The notes under the pieces were generated by a model. The model was not told the DNA's origin. It did not search any database and saw only the letters and a list, made by a program, of their open reading frames with translations. From Cupriavidus sp. YR651 (lineage in GTDB: Bacteria; Pseudomonadota; Gammaproteobacteria; Burkholderiales; Burkholderiaceae), in contig NZ_FMYZ01000001.1 of the NCBI RefSeq assembly GCF_900101625.1, forward strand, positions 900,304 to 964,303: DNA of 64,000 nucleotides, given 5' to 3'. Both the position numbers and the translations under genes were made by a program. Of the stretch, positions 18,542 to 28,867 are shown in pieces. The first letter of the stretch is position 1, and each line of letters starts with the position of its first letter.

Positions 18542-18584
18542 GCAGTAGCCAGGCCGGGGTTACCGGCCACACAACGCAAACTCA

Positions 18585-18609
18585 GGGCGCCGCAAGGCGC
18601 CCTTTTTTT
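18585..18609 (+). terminator. intrinsic terminator after tctBA
   Basis: A 7-bp G+C stem (18585-18591 with 18596-18602), a GCAA loop and a run of seven T. Confidence 0.9.
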
Positions 18610-18622
18610 ATTCCGCCTCCGT

Positions 18623-18667
18623 AGAGGTCGTTTCAAAAAGATCCTGGCGTCGTTGCACGGCCTGGCC
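18623..18667. repeat. dispersed repeat, copy B (left half)
   Basis: This matches the left 44 bp of the element at 12553 with four mismatches, starting AGAGGTCGTTTCA. The right inverted-repeat end is not found before the lysR stop at 18722, so the copy looks truncated or diverged. Confidence 0.6.
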
Positions 18668-18721
18668 GTACCACTTGTACTGTCTGCGGCCGCACGCCTA
18701 CCCCGGCCGCCTACGCCGGCG

Positions 18722-19606
18722 CTAGCCGCCAAACAGGCCGGCGCATGCAGCGCGGATCGCCTCCGTCACGTGTCCCCGGCCGTGATCGCGCCGCTCCAGC
18801 ATGCCGATCGTACGCACCACCGGGTCCCCAGCGGCCTGCAGCGGCAGGATCCGGAGCGCATCGTCGTCGCGCCAGCGCGCGCGCTTGAGCAAAGGCACCA
18901 CGGTCACGCCCACTTCCTGCCGCACCAGCTCGACCAGCGCCTCGATCGAATTGAGTTCGAGGAACTCATTGGTCCGCAGGTGCGCACGGCGTAGCGCGCG
19001 CTCCACGAGCGCGCCGGTGCGCTGGCCGCGGTCGAAGCGCAGGAACGGATTGGCCGCCAGCGCCTGGCGTGCCGTCTCGCCCGGACTGCCGCGCGCGGCG
19101 ATGGCGACCAGCGGCTCCTGGTAGAGCGGCGTCCAGCGCAGCGCGCCGGCCGGCCGGGCCGATCCCTCCACCAGGAACGCCGCATCGAGCTCCCCGCTCT
19201 CCACCTGCGCGGCCAGGTCGATCGACTTGGCACCCACCAGACGCACGTCCAGCGCAGGGTAGGCGCGTTTCATCCGTGCCACCACGTGGGACAGCCCCCC
19301 CATCACCGACACCACCGCGCCCACGGCCACCGCCCCGGCCATGGCCTCGGACGCCGCCAGCGGCAATCGCATCTCGTCGTAGAGTGCCAGCAGCTGGCGC
19401 GCCCGTGGCAGCAGCTCCCGCCCGTCCGCGTTGAGCACGGCCACGCGGCCGCTGCGGTCGAACAGTTCGCGCCGCAACTCCTGCTCCAGCGAGCGCATCT
19501 GCAGGCTGACGGCGGCCTGGGTCAGCGCTACCTGGCCGGCCGCGGCGGCAAAGGACCCCTGCTCGGCGACGGCCACGAGAGTACGAAGGAAACGGATAGT
19601 GCTCAT
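18722..19606 (-). CDS. LysR-type transcriptional regulator
   Basis: A 294-residue LysR regulator. The helix-turn-helix occupies the first 60 residues (MSTIRFLRTLVAVAEQGSFAAAAGQVALTQAAVS...), followed by the effector domain. ATG 19606 matches the family start; a GTG 30 bp upstream is in frame. It is transcribed away from the Bug receptor gene at 19786, across a 179-bp gap. The Bug and gamma-glutamyltransferase-like genes are the likely targets. The ligand is unknown. Confidence 0.88.
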   Translation of the reverse strand: MSTIRFLRTLVAVAEQGSFAAAAGQVALTQAAVSLQMRSLEQELRRELFDRSGRVAVLNADGRELLPRARQLLALYDEMRLPLAASEAMAGAVAVGAVVSVMGGLSHVVARMKRAYPALDVRLVGAKSIDLAAQVESGELDAAFLVEGSARPAGALRWTPLYQEPLVAIAARGSPGETARQALAANPFLRFDRGQRTGALVERALRRAHLRTNEFLELNSIEALVELVRQEVGVTVVPLLKRARWRDDDALRILPLQAAGDPVVRTIGMLERRDHGRGHVTEAIRAACAGLFGG

Positions 19607-19785
19607 GTCAGGCTCGATTGTGGTGCATCCACTCACAAGGTTTTCTTGTGAATCGCAAAAGGAATATTAGCTTTCATTGTGATCGGCCGCGCGGAATAAT
19701 GATGGTCGAGCCTTGATTTGGCTCGGTTTTTCCTGCCAAGCATTGCCCCCGCCTGACTGTTTGACCTTCCGTACCGGAGCGAAGA

Positions 19786-20763
19786 ATGAAAACCTGGCTA
19801 CGCCATATCGGCATCGGCCTTGCCACGAGCCTGACCCTGGTTGCCGCACCGTCGCACGCCGACACCTTCCCCAGCAAGCCGATCCGCCTGATCGTGCCCT
19901 TCCCCGCCAGTGGCGCGACGGATCTGCTGGCGCGAGCCATCGCCCAGAAAGTGGGCGCCAACCTGGGCCAGCAGATCGTGGTGGACAACCGGCCCGGCGC
20001 GGGCGGCGCGATTGGTTCCGACATGGCCGCCAAGGCTCCGGCTGACGGCTACACGCTGTTGATCGCCACCACCAGCACGCACTCCATCGGCCCGTACATC
20101 AACACGCACCTGCCGTACAACACCGAGACCGATTTCACCCCGATCGGTCAGGTGGCCACGGCAACCAACGTGCTGGTCGTGCCGAACTCCCTGCCGGTCA
20201 AGAACGTCAAGGAACTGATCGACTACGCCAAGAAGCATCCGGGCGAGCTGAACTACGCTTCCAGCGGCAACGGCACGGTGGTCCACCTGACGGCCGAGGC
20301 CTTCAAGGCCCAGGCCGGCGTGTTCATCACCCATATCCCGTACCGCGGCACGGCGCTGGCGGTGCCCGACCTGATCTCGAACAAGGTGCAGGTGTTGTTC
20401 GACAGCATCGTGTCCGGCATGCCACATGTGAAGGACGGCAAGCTCAAGGCCCTGGCCGTGACCAGCCTCAAGCGTTCCCCGCTGGCACCGGACCTGCCGA
20501 CGGCCAGCGAATCCGGCCTGCCCGGCTTCGAATCCGATACGTGGTTCGGCATCTACGGCCCGAAGGGATTGCCGGCTGACGTCGTCAGTCGCCTGAACGC
20601 CGAGTTCAACAAGGCGATCCAGTCGCAGGACGTGAAGGACCGCCTGGCCAAGCTGGGCGCCGAGCCCGTCGGCGGCACGCCGGCGCAGTTCGCGACGATG
20701 GTGAAGAAGGACAGCGCCCGATGGGGCAAGCTGATCAAGGACCGGAAGATCCAGGTCGACTGA
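19786..20763 (+). CDS. tripartite tricarboxylate transporter substrate-binding (Bug) protein
   Basis: A 325-residue periplasmic Bug receptor with a signal peptide ending near SHA (residue 25). Family motifs are FPSKPIRLIVPFPASGATDLLAR, DNRPGAGGAIGSDMAAKAPADGYT and NYASSGNGTVVHL. It is divergent from a LysR gene and 127 bp upstream of a gamma-glutamyltransferase-like gene on the same strand, so the receptor may take up a substrate related to that enzyme. This link is inference only. Confidence 0.92.
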   Translation: MKTWLRHIGIGLATSLTLVAAPSHADTFPSKPIRLIVPFPASGATDLLARAIAQKVGANLGQQIVVDNRPGAGGAIGSDMAAKAPADGYTLLIATTSTHSIGPYINTHLPYNTETDFTPIGQVATATNVLVVPNSLPVKNVKELIDYAKKHPGELNYASSGNGTVVHLTAEAFKAQAGVFITHIPYRGTALAVPDLISNKVQVLFDSIVSGMPHVKDGKLKALAVTSLKRSPLAPDLPTASESGLPGFESDTWFGIYGPKGLPADVVSRLNAEFNKAIQSQDVKDRLAKLGAEPVGGTPAQFATMVKKDSARWGKLIKDRKIQVD

Positions 20764-20890
20764 TCGGCATCGGGCCGGCGCGAGACGCCGGCCTTATCCT
20801 TCCACATTCCTTCCTGACATCGCGGTGCGTGATGCCGCGCAGGATATTTTGTCCCGAGGCCTCCCGAGGCCCGCATTTACGAGACAGACC

Positions 20891-22516
20891 ATGCAGAACT
20901 TCAACTGGACCAACCCCTATCCCACCGTGCGCATTCCGCTGTTCGCGCGCAACGTGGTGTCGACGTCGCACCCGCTGGCCGCACAGGCCGGCCTGCGCAT
21001 GCTGCTCAAGGGCGGCAATGCCGTCGACGCGGCCATCGCCGCCGCGGCTGCGATCACGCTGGTTGAGCCCGTGTCGTGCGGCCTGGGCAGCGATGCCTTC
21101 GCGATCCTCTGGGACGGCAAGGAACTGCATGGCCTGAACTCCTCCGGCGTGGCCCCGGCCGCCTGGAATACCGACTACTTCAAGAAGAAGTACGGCGTGG
21201 ATGCCAACGGCAACGCCAACCGCCCGATCCGCGGCTGGGACTCGGTCACCGTGCCGGGCGTGATCGCCGGCTGGGCCGCACTGCACGAGCGCTTCGGCAA
21301 GCTGCCGTTCGAAGACCTGATGGAGCCGGCAATCGAGATCGCCGAGCGCGGCTACGCCGTGCCGCCGGTGGTCGCGCACAAGTGGGCCGCCGCCGTGCCG
21401 GACCTGAAGAACCAGCCGGGCTTTGCCGACACCTTCATGCCCAACGGCCGCGCGCCGCAGGTGGGCGAGAAGTTCGTCCTCAAGGCCGCCGCCGACACGC
21501 TGCGCAAGATCGGCGCCTCCAAGGGCCGTGCCTATTACGAAGGCGAGATCGCCGAGCGGATCGCCGCCTTCAGCAAGGAGTGCGGTGCCGCGCTGACGCT
21601 GGACGACCTGCGCAACTATCGTCCCGACTGGGTCAAGCCGATCAGCAAGTCCTACCGCGACCATGACGTGCACGAGATTCCGCCGAACGGCCAGGGCATT
21701 GCCGCGCTGATGGCACTGGGCATCCTCGACCAGTTCGACGTGGGTTCGCTGCCGGTCGACTCCGTGGATTCCCAGCATCTGCAGATCGAGGCCATGAAGC
21801 TCGCCTTCGCCGACCTGTACCGCTATGTGGCCGACCCGCGCAGCATGGAGGTCACGCCCGAGCAGATGCTGGACGATGCCTACCTGAAGTCCCGCGCGAA
21901 GCTGATCGACATGAAGCGCGCCACCCACTTCAACTTCGGCATGCCGAAGGTCGGCGGCACGATCTACCTGACCGCCGCCGACGAGAACGGCATGATGATC
22001 TCGTTCATCCAGTCGAACTACATGGGCTTTGGCTCGGGCGTGGTAGTGCCGGGCACCGGCATCAGCCTGCAAAACCGTGGCGTGGGATTCTCGATGGATC
22101 CGAAGTCCGCCAACGTGGTGGAAGGCGGCAAGCGTCCTTTCCACACCATCATCCCGGCCTTCCTGACGAAGGACGGCCAGCCCGTGATGAGCTTTGGCGT
22201 GATGGGCGGCGACATGCAGCCGCAGGGCCACCTGCAGACCGTGGTGCGCATGCTGGACTACAAGCAGCAGCCGCAGGCCGCCTGCTGCGCACCGCGCTGG
22301 AAGGTGAACCGCGACTTCACGCTGGACGTGGAAGGCACGATGGACCCGGCCACGGTGGCGGGCCTGAAGGCGCGTGGCCATCAACTCAAGTCCGTGGACG
22401 ATCCCTACATGGACTTCGGCTCCGGCCAGTTCATCTGGCGCCTGTCCGATGACGCCGAGCAAGGCTACGTGGCCGCCAGCGACAGCCGTCGCGACGGTCA
22501 GGCCGTGGGCTTCTGA
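20891..22516 (+). CDS. gamma-glutamyltransferase family protein (YwrD-like)
   Basis: A 541-residue Ntn-hydrolase of the gamma-glutamyltransferase superfamily. Family blocks are visible: ASGGNAVDAAIAAA-like LKGGNAVDAAIAAAA, ERGYAVPPVVA, and PNGQGIAALMALGILDQFD. The autoprocessing nucleophile is expected at Thr357 in GGTIYLTAADENG, the YwrD-like form rather than the TTHF of classical Ggt. No signal peptide is seen, so the enzyme is probably cytoplasmic. It could act on gamma-glutamyl or other amide substrates. The start at 20891 is chosen by homology; an earlier in-frame ATG at 20831 region adds non-conserved residues. It follows the Bug gene and ends at a strong terminator. Confidence 0.85.
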   Translation: MQNFNWTNPYPTVRIPLFARNVVSTSHPLAAQAGLRMLLKGGNAVDAAIAAAAAITLVEPVSCGLGSDAFAILWDGKELHGLNSSGVAPAAWNTDYFKKKYGVDANGNANRPIRGWDSVTVPGVIAGWAALHERFGKLPFEDLMEPAIEIAERGYAVPPVVAHKWAAAVPDLKNQPGFADTFMPNGRAPQVGEKFVLKAAADTLRKIGASKGRAYYEGEIAERIAAFSKECGAALTLDDLRNYRPDWVKPISKSYRDHDVHEIPPNGQGIAALMALGILDQFDVGSLPVDSVDSQHLQIEAMKLAFADLYRYVADPRSMEVTPEQMLDDAYLKSRAKLIDMKRATHFNFGMPKVGGTIYLTAADENGMMISFIQSNYMGFGSGVVVPGTGISLQNRGVGFSMDPKSANVVEGGKRPFHTIIPAFLTKDGQPVMSFGVMGGDMQPQGHLQTVVRMLDYKQQPQAACCAPRWKVNRDFTLDVEGTMDPATVAGLKARGHQLKSVDDPYMDFGSGQFIWRLSDDAEQGYVAASDSRRDGQAVGF

Positions 22517-22584
22517 CACGGGACTGGCGGGTGATTTCGTAGTACCGCAGCACCGAAGCTGTACTGAAGTCTTTGTCCTGCAAG

Positions 22585-22617
22585 GCGCCCGGGGGTCCAT
22601 CCCCCGGGCGCTTTTTT
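22585..22617 (+). terminator. intrinsic terminator after the GGT-like gene
   Basis: A perfect 11-bp G+C stem (22585-22595 with 22601-22611), a 5-nt loop and T6. Confidence 0.92.
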
Positions 22618-22650
22618 CATGGGCGCGTGAAGCAGGCATCGGGGATGGTG

Positions 22651-22700
22651 GATACGGGGCCGGGGATACGGGGCGGGGATACGGGGCTGGGGATATGGGG
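22651..22700. repeat. G-rich tandem repeat, four units of 13-14 bp
   Basis: GATACGGGG recurs at 22651, 22665 and 22678, with GATATGGGG at 22692, and G-runs lie between. The G-rich strand carries many runs of four G and could form quadruplexes. It lies in the gap before the PhzF-like gene. Confidence 0.7.
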
Positions 22701-22885
22701 CGGTGACTTTGGGTGGGGAGGGCCGGGGAATGGGGCCCGGGGAACCGGGGGCCGGCGAGTCGAAGGCCAGTGTGTCGCGCCGGCCTCAACTGTTCCGCTC
22801 CGCGCGTGCGGAACTGTGCATGGCGCCCGCCAACCGCTCGCATACACTTGCCGGATTCGCCGCGACTCCCCACTCGTTCCTCGCG

Positions 22886-22942
22886 CCGTTGCCTCCGTTG
22901 CCTCCGTTGCCATTCATCGCCATTCGTCGCCATTCGTCGCTA
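22886..22942. repeat. two adjacent tandem repeats, 9 bp x3 and 10 bp x3
   Basis: CCGTTGCCT is repeated at 22886, 22895 and 22904 (last base changed). It is followed directly by TTCRTCGCYA units at 22913, 22923 and 22933. They lie 45-100 bp upstream of the PhzF-like start. No promoter is evident in this part of the 471-bp gap. Confidence 0.7.
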
Positions 22943-22987
22943 CTCGCATCGCGTCATTCACCGCACCACTCACCGCGCCCCGCTACC

Positions 22988-23848
22988 ATGACCAACTACG
23001 CCTTCCGCATCGTCAACGTCTTTGCCGAATCCACCTTCGGCGGCAATCCCCTGTGCGTGTTCGAAGACGCGCGCGGCCTGGACGACGCCACCATGCAGGC
23101 GCTGGCGCTGCAGTTCAACCTGTCCGAGACCACGTTCGTATTTCCGTCTGACAACGCGACCGCCGCCGTGCGCATCTTCACGCCCGGCTACGAAATGCGT
23201 TTTGCCGGCCACCCGACGCTGGGCACGGCCCACGTGGTGCGCGACCTGGCAAGGACCGGCGATGCGTTGTCGCTCGAGTTCAAGGCCGGCGTGGTGCCGG
23301 TGACCGCCGAGGGAGACCGCTGGACGCTGACGGCGCCGCATCAGGGCCAGCCAAAGACTGCGCCGGCAGGCCTGCCCGACGCCGAGATGGCCTCGCTGCT
23401 GGGCCTGTCCGTGGACGACCTGGCGGGATCGCCGATGTGGGTCGACACCGGCGCCGACCAACTGCTGGTGCCAGTCAGGACGCCGGACGCCGTACGTCGC
23501 GCGCAGCCGGACAGCAGCCGTCTTGACCGCTGGCCGCAGAGCAGCCTGGGCCGCAAGACAGCCTACGTGTTTGCCTTCGATCCGGAACAGCCTGGCAAGG
23601 TGCTGGTGCGCTACTTCTTCACCAAGCAGGGCGGTGGCGTTGCCGAAGACCCGGGCACTGGCTCCGCGTGCGCCAACCTCGGCGGGTGGCTGCTGGCCAC
23701 CGGCCACGCGCTGCCAGCGGCCTATGCCGTGGATCAGGGCGAGTTCGTGGGTCGCCACTGCCGGCTGGACCTGGCGGTCACCGCCGAGGGTGCCATCCGG
23801 GTCGGCGGCCGGGTAATCGAGATCGGCCGCGGCACGATCACGCTCTGA
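22988..23848 (+). CDS. PhzF family isomerase/epimerase-like protein
   Basis: A 286-residue PhzF-fold protein made of two similar halves. The N-terminal half shows VFAESTFGGNPLCVF and SETTFVF, whose Glu is the proposed acid-base residue (about 45 in the family). FTPGYEMRFAGHPTLGTAHV follows, and the second half has EDPGTGSACANLGGWL. PhzF itself isomerises a phenazine precursor, but no phenazine genes are here, and most chromosomal homologues have unknown substrates. ATG 22988 begins exactly at family homology; the upstream frame crosses repeat DNA. Confidence 0.88.
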   Translation: MTNYAFRIVNVFAESTFGGNPLCVFEDARGLDDATMQALALQFNLSETTFVFPSDNATAAVRIFTPGYEMRFAGHPTLGTAHVVRDLARTGDALSLEFKAGVVPVTAEGDRWTLTAPHQGQPKTAPAGLPDAEMASLLGLSVDDLAGSPMWVDTGADQLLVPVRTPDAVRRAQPDSSRLDRWPQSSLGRKTAYVFAFDPEQPGKVLVRYFFTKQGGGVAEDPGTGSACANLGGWLLATGHALPAAYAVDQGEFVGRHCRLDLAVTAEGAIRVGGRVIEIGRGTITL

Positions 23849-23985
23849 TCCCGCCGGTAGGGTCACGCTTCACGGACACAATTCAGGGGCATACTTCCGG
23901 TTCCGGCTGCTTTCGCCGGTTTGCCCCGTTTCCCCTTGTTCCTGTTGGTCCTCCATTGCCCCGCCAACTTCAGCGCCCCACTGCC

Positions 23986-24603
23986 ATGACGTCCCACGAC
24001 ATCGCCGCGCTCGCCGACCTGGAAGCGCTTTACGCCGAGCCCGGCGCCGCCTCCCTCGCCAAGGAAGTCGACTACCTGCACCCGTACTACCGCACGTTCG
24101 TGGAAGCGTCGCCGTTTTGCCTGTTGTCGACGATGAGCGACAAGGGTGGCGACTGCTCTCCGCGCGGCGATGCGCCGGGTTTCGTGCAGGTCCTGGACGA
24201 CCGCACGCTGTTGCTGCCGGACCGACGCGGCAACAATCGCATCGACAGCCTGCGCAACATCGTGGCCGATCCGCGCGTGGGGCTGCTGTTCCTCGTGCCG
24301 GGCGTCAATGAGACGCTGCGCATCAGCGGTACCGCGAAGATATCGACCGACCCGGACCTGATCGCCCGATGCGAGGCGCATGGCAAGGTCCCGACGACGG
24401 TACTGGTCGTTTCGGTGCGATCCGTGTTCTTCCAGTGCGCCCGCGCGCTGGTCCGTTCGCACCTGTGGTCTCCCGAGGCGCAAATTCCACGCGAGGCACT
24501 GCCCAGCAACGGCACCATCGTGGCCGAACTCAGCCAGCACGCGATCGACGGCCCGACCTACGACCGCGAGCAGCCCGAGCGCATGCGCAACACGCTCTAC
24601 TGA
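23986..24603 (+). CDS. PPOX-class FMN-binding flavoprotein
   Basis: A 205-residue protein of the pyridoxamine-5'-phosphate oxidase-like split-barrel fold. YRTFVEASPFCLLSTMSDKGGDCSPRGD and LLLPDRRGNNRIDSLRNI are signatures of the FMN-dependent subfamily often annotated DR_2398/MSMEG_1061. These flavoproteins act in the cytoplasm; the reaction is not known for this subgroup. It follows the PhzF-like gene by 137 bp on the same strand. Its stop codon overlaps the start of a third, more diverged copy of the dispersed repeat. Confidence 0.85.
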   Translation: MTSHDIAALADLEALYAEPGAASLAKEVDYLHPYYRTFVEASPFCLLSTMSDKGGDCSPRGDAPGFVQVLDDRTLLLPDRRGNNRIDSLRNIVADPRVGLLFLVPGVNETLRISGTAKISTDPDLIARCEAHGKVPTTVLVVSVRSVFFQCARALVRSHLWSPEAQIPREALPSNGTIVAELSQHAIDGPTYDREQPERMRNTLY

Positions 24604-24646
24604 GAGGCGCTATCCAAATGATTCTGGCGTCGTTGCCGGTTTTGCC
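24603..24646. repeat. dispersed repeat, copy C (diverged)
   Basis: It begins AGAGG at the stop codon, like copy A, and shares the central core TCTGGCGTCGTTGC with copies at 12553 and 18623 (TCCTGGCGTCGTTGC). The flanks are weakly similar, so membership is probable but not certain. Confidence 0.4.
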
Positions 24647-24677
24647 ACACTCGCTGGCCGACGACAGCGGCAGTGTT

Positions 24678-26129
24678 TCACGTTCGGCGCGGTAACCATT
24701 CGGCGGGGTGGGTGCCCAGCGGCACCGATGGCAATTCCCAGTACGCGGGCGTCTCTGACAGCTTCGCGGCATGCCGCACCACCGTCAGTTCACCGAAACC
24801 GGATTCGAGCACTTCCAGCAGGTCGGAAATCTCGTCGATGTGCTGATCCGGCACGCCGAGGCCGTCCGGCACGCGCCCGAGGCTGCGCAGCCACTGCCCC
24901 ACCTGTGCCAGCGACACGCGCACATGCCAGCTCCCCCCCTCCACGGCGCGCCGATGCAGCGCCGCCATCGCGCCAAACGCCAGCAGGTAGCCCGCGGCGT
25001 GGTCAAGCACCTGAGCCGGCAATGGCTTCGGGTCGGTGCTGCCGGCGGCCTGGGCTTCGTCATGATTCAGCCCTGTCGCGGTCTGGACGAGCGAGTCGAA
25101 GCCGCGCTTGCCCGACCACGGTCCGACGTGGCCATATGCCGACAGTGACACGTAGACAATGCCCGGCCGGGCGCGTGCCACGGCTTCCGGCCCGGCGCCC
25201 AGTTCGGCGAGTCCTGCCGGACGATAGCCCTGCACCAGCACGTCCGCGCCATGCAGCAGCTTGTGCAGCGTGCGCTTGTCGTCCGGATCCCGCAGGTCCA
25301 GTTGACAGGACCGCTTGCCGCGTCCCGTGTCGATGACGAGCGGGGCAATGGACGGTAGATGCGACGCCGTCACCAGCAACACGTCCGCCCCATGCGCGGC
25401 CAGCGTGCGCCCCGCTACCGGGCCTGCGATGATGCGCGTGAAATCGAGCACTCGCACGCCCGTGAGCGGCCGCGCGTCGACATTGAGTTCCGCGTGAGCG
25501 GGCAAGGCCGGCAGCGGCTCCGGCGGCGCTTCGCCGATCTTTTCGATCGTCACCGGCGGCAGCGCGCGGATGGCTTCGGCCTGCGGATGCGCCTGCCATT
25601 CGTCAAACGTCCGCATCGCGGCGACCACGAGCCCCGCCTCCGATGCCGTGGCTTCGAAAGCCTCGGCTTCCCACTTGCCAAGCGCGGCGCGCACGGCCTC
25701 CTTGTCGTGCGCGCAGTGGAGGATGCGCAGCACGCCGTCGCGATGATGGGGAAAGTTCGTGTGCAGCCGGACCCACCGGCCGTCCCCGCAGGGGTACAGC
25801 CCGGCAATCTTGTCCCAGAGCTCGGGTGCGGGACCACCGTTCACGCGCAGATAGCGCTCGCTGCGGAATTCGGCCAGTGCATGACGCATGTCGACGGACA
25901 CGTCCTGCCAGCGGCCCGTGCGCCGGGCCCACAGCGCGGCGGCGGCCAACGCCGACGCGCCCAGGCTGGCCTGTGCGGCGGCACCGATGGCAAAGCTCGA
26001 TGGCAGGACGGGATCCGCTCCGGTCAGGTGCAGGTGCGCAAGCGCCTCCGGCGCCATGCCGGCACCCTGCCAGAGCGCCGCCACCACATCGGCCGGCGGG
26101 ATGGAATCGGGGGAGGAAGCAGGTTTCAT
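24678..26129 (-). CDS. CoA-transferase with permuted family III domain order
   Basis: A 483-residue protein built from CaiB/BaiF sequence, but in an unusual order. The usual N-terminal motif, here LTGVRVLDFTRIIAGP, lies at residues 222-237 instead of near residue 5, followed by HGADVLLV, VSLSAYGHVGPW and the presumed catalytic Asp376 in VLDHAAGYLLAF. Residues 60-200 (RTGRWQDVSVDMRHA, then PCGDGRWVRLHTN) resemble what normally comes after that Asp, that is, the C-terminal half. The protein thus looks circularly permuted, or like two joined part-copies. ATG 26129 is chosen because upstream sequence lacks homology. It is divergent from glnS. The substrate is unknown. Confidence 0.82.
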   Translation of the reverse strand: MKPASSPDSIPPADVVAALWQGAGMAPEALAHLHLTGADPVLPSSFAIGAAAQASLGASALAAAALWARRTGRWQDVSVDMRHALAEFRSERYLRVNGGPAPELWDKIAGLYPCGDGRWVRLHTNFPHHRDGVLRILHCAHDKEAVRAALGKWEAEAFEATASEAGLVVAAMRTFDEWQAHPQAEAIRALPPVTIEKIGEAPPEPLPALPAHAELNVDARPLTGVRVLDFTRIIAGPVAGRTLAAHGADVLLVTASHLPSIAPLVIDTGRGKRSCQLDLRDPDDKRTLHKLLHGADVLVQGYRPAGLAELGAGPEAVARARPGIVYVSLSAYGHVGPWSGKRGFDSLVQTATGLNHDEAQAAGSTDPKPLPAQVLDHAAGYLLAFGAMAALHRRAVEGGSWHVRVSLAQVGQWLRSLGRVPDGLGVPDQHIDEISDLLEVLESGFGELTVVRHAAKLSETPAYWELPSVPLGTHPAEWLPRRT

Positions 26130-26432
26130 GGGGTGTGTTCCAGCAACAAGGCCCGGGGGATCGTGCGAGGATGACGCCTTACCAAGCGCCATGCCGAGCG
26201 TCATGCCGAGGTGTCGCCCCGAGGACGGCACTCGATCACTCTGCGGTGGATTCTGCCCCACTTCGGGCCCCGCCGCAGTGAGCCGATTCGCAAAATGGCG
26301 GTCCGCTGTCGGGTTGACCCCCAAGGCACGGTAAAATCCCGCCATTCCAAGGAACACCAAGGACGCGCCCGGGTCAATCCTTGCCTGGCCGTCCGCCAAA
26401 TGCTATCCAGCCGCACCCGATGCGGCGCCACC
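26130..26432. other. CoA-transferase / glnS divergent intergenic region
   Basis: A 303-bp gap. On the plus strand TAAAAT at 26332-26337 is a good -10 candidate for glnS, but no -35 box lies at proper spacing; TTGACC at 26314 is only 12 bp away. No small gene is convincing. Confidence 0.45.
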
Positions 26433-28181
<1,749 letters not shown>

Positions 28182-28183
28182 CT

Positions 28184-28405
28184 ATGACGCAGACCATCAC
28201 GTTTCCGCTCGAGGGCGAGTTCATCGCCCTCAACGACCTGCTGAAGCTGGCCGGCATCTGCGACAGCGGCGGCGCCGGCAAGGCGCTCGTCGCAGCCGGC
28301 GAGGTCTCGGTGGACGGTTCGGCGGAATCACGCAAGACCGCCAAGATCCGCGCCGGGCAGGTCGTCGGCGTGGCCGGCGTACGCATCAAGGTGGTGGCGG
28401 CCTAA
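28184..28405 (+). CDS. S4-domain RNA-binding protein (YbcJ-like)
   Basis: A 73-residue single S4 domain. FIALNDLLKLAGICDSGGAGKALVAAGEVSVDGSAESRKTAKIRAGQVV matches the YbcJ/RNA-binding S4 family found in bacteria. Such small proteins bind structured RNA, probably rRNA. It starts 2 bp after glnS, suggesting translational coupling. Confidence 0.88.
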   Translation: MTQTITFPLEGEFIALNDLLKLAGICDSGGAGKALVAAGEVSVDGSAESRKTAKIRAGQVVGVAGVRIKVVAA

Positions 28406-28467
28406 GGGGCGGCCTCGCCTGCCGGAAGCCGTTCGGTTCCGGTCTCACCTGACGAAAAGGACATTCA

Positions 28468-28854
28468 ATGCCGATCGCGTTCTGGTGTGTACTGGTGGCG
28501 GGCCTCCTGCCCGTCCTGACCGTAACCATCGCCAAGGCCGGTGGGCGCAGCGGCTTTGACAACCATGACCCGCGCGGCTGGCTCGAAAAGCAAAGCGGCC
28601 GCGCGCGCCGCGCCGACCTGGCGCACCGCAACCACTTCGAGGCCTTCCCGTTCTTTGCCGCGGCTGTGTTGACGGCCAGCTACCTGTCCGCGCCACAGGC
28701 CCGGATCAACGAGTTGGCGGTGGTATTTCTCGTTGCGCGCGTCCTCTACACGGTCTGCTACCTGACCGACCGGCCCACCCTGCGCACGCTGTGCTGGACC
28801 GTGGGTTTCCTGACCGTGATCGGGATCTTCCTGTTACCGGTCTTCGTCCACTGA
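28468..28854 (+). CDS. MAPEG family membrane protein
   Basis: A 128-residue membrane protein with about four hydrophobic segments. It has the MAPEG pattern: GWLEKQSGRARRADLAHRNHFEAFPFFAAAVL with the conserved NHFEAFPFF, then ARVLYTVCYLTDRPTLRT. Eukaryotic MAPEG members are glutathione-dependent enzymes of eicosanoid metabolism; bacterial ones of this type are uncharacterised. AAAAGGA precedes the ATG. It lies between the S4 gene and yceI, all on the plus strand. Confidence 0.87.
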   Translation: MPIAFWCVLVAGLLPVLTVTIAKAGGRSGFDNHDPRGWLEKQSGRARRADLAHRNHFEAFPFFAAAVLTASYLSAPQARINELAVVFLVARVLYTVCYLTDRPTLRTLCWTVGFLTVIGIFLLPVFVH

Positions 28855-28867
28855 TCGCCACATCGCC

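Noticed and set aside
22791..22815. GTTCCGC and GCGGAAC with 9-bp spacing, similar to the IclR-gcdH operator arms
   Set aside because: The spacing differs (9 instead of 3), the flanking genes are unrelated, and 7-bp matches are expected in G+C-rich repeat DNA.
22640..22942. Possible CRISPR array in the repeat-rich gap
   Set aside because: Units are adjacent without spacers of constant length, are only 9-14 bp, and no cas genes are present.
26314..26337. TTGACC ... TAAAAT as a glnS promoter
   Set aside because: The two boxes are 12 bp apart, too close for a sigma-70 promoter; only the -10 box was kept as a candidate.
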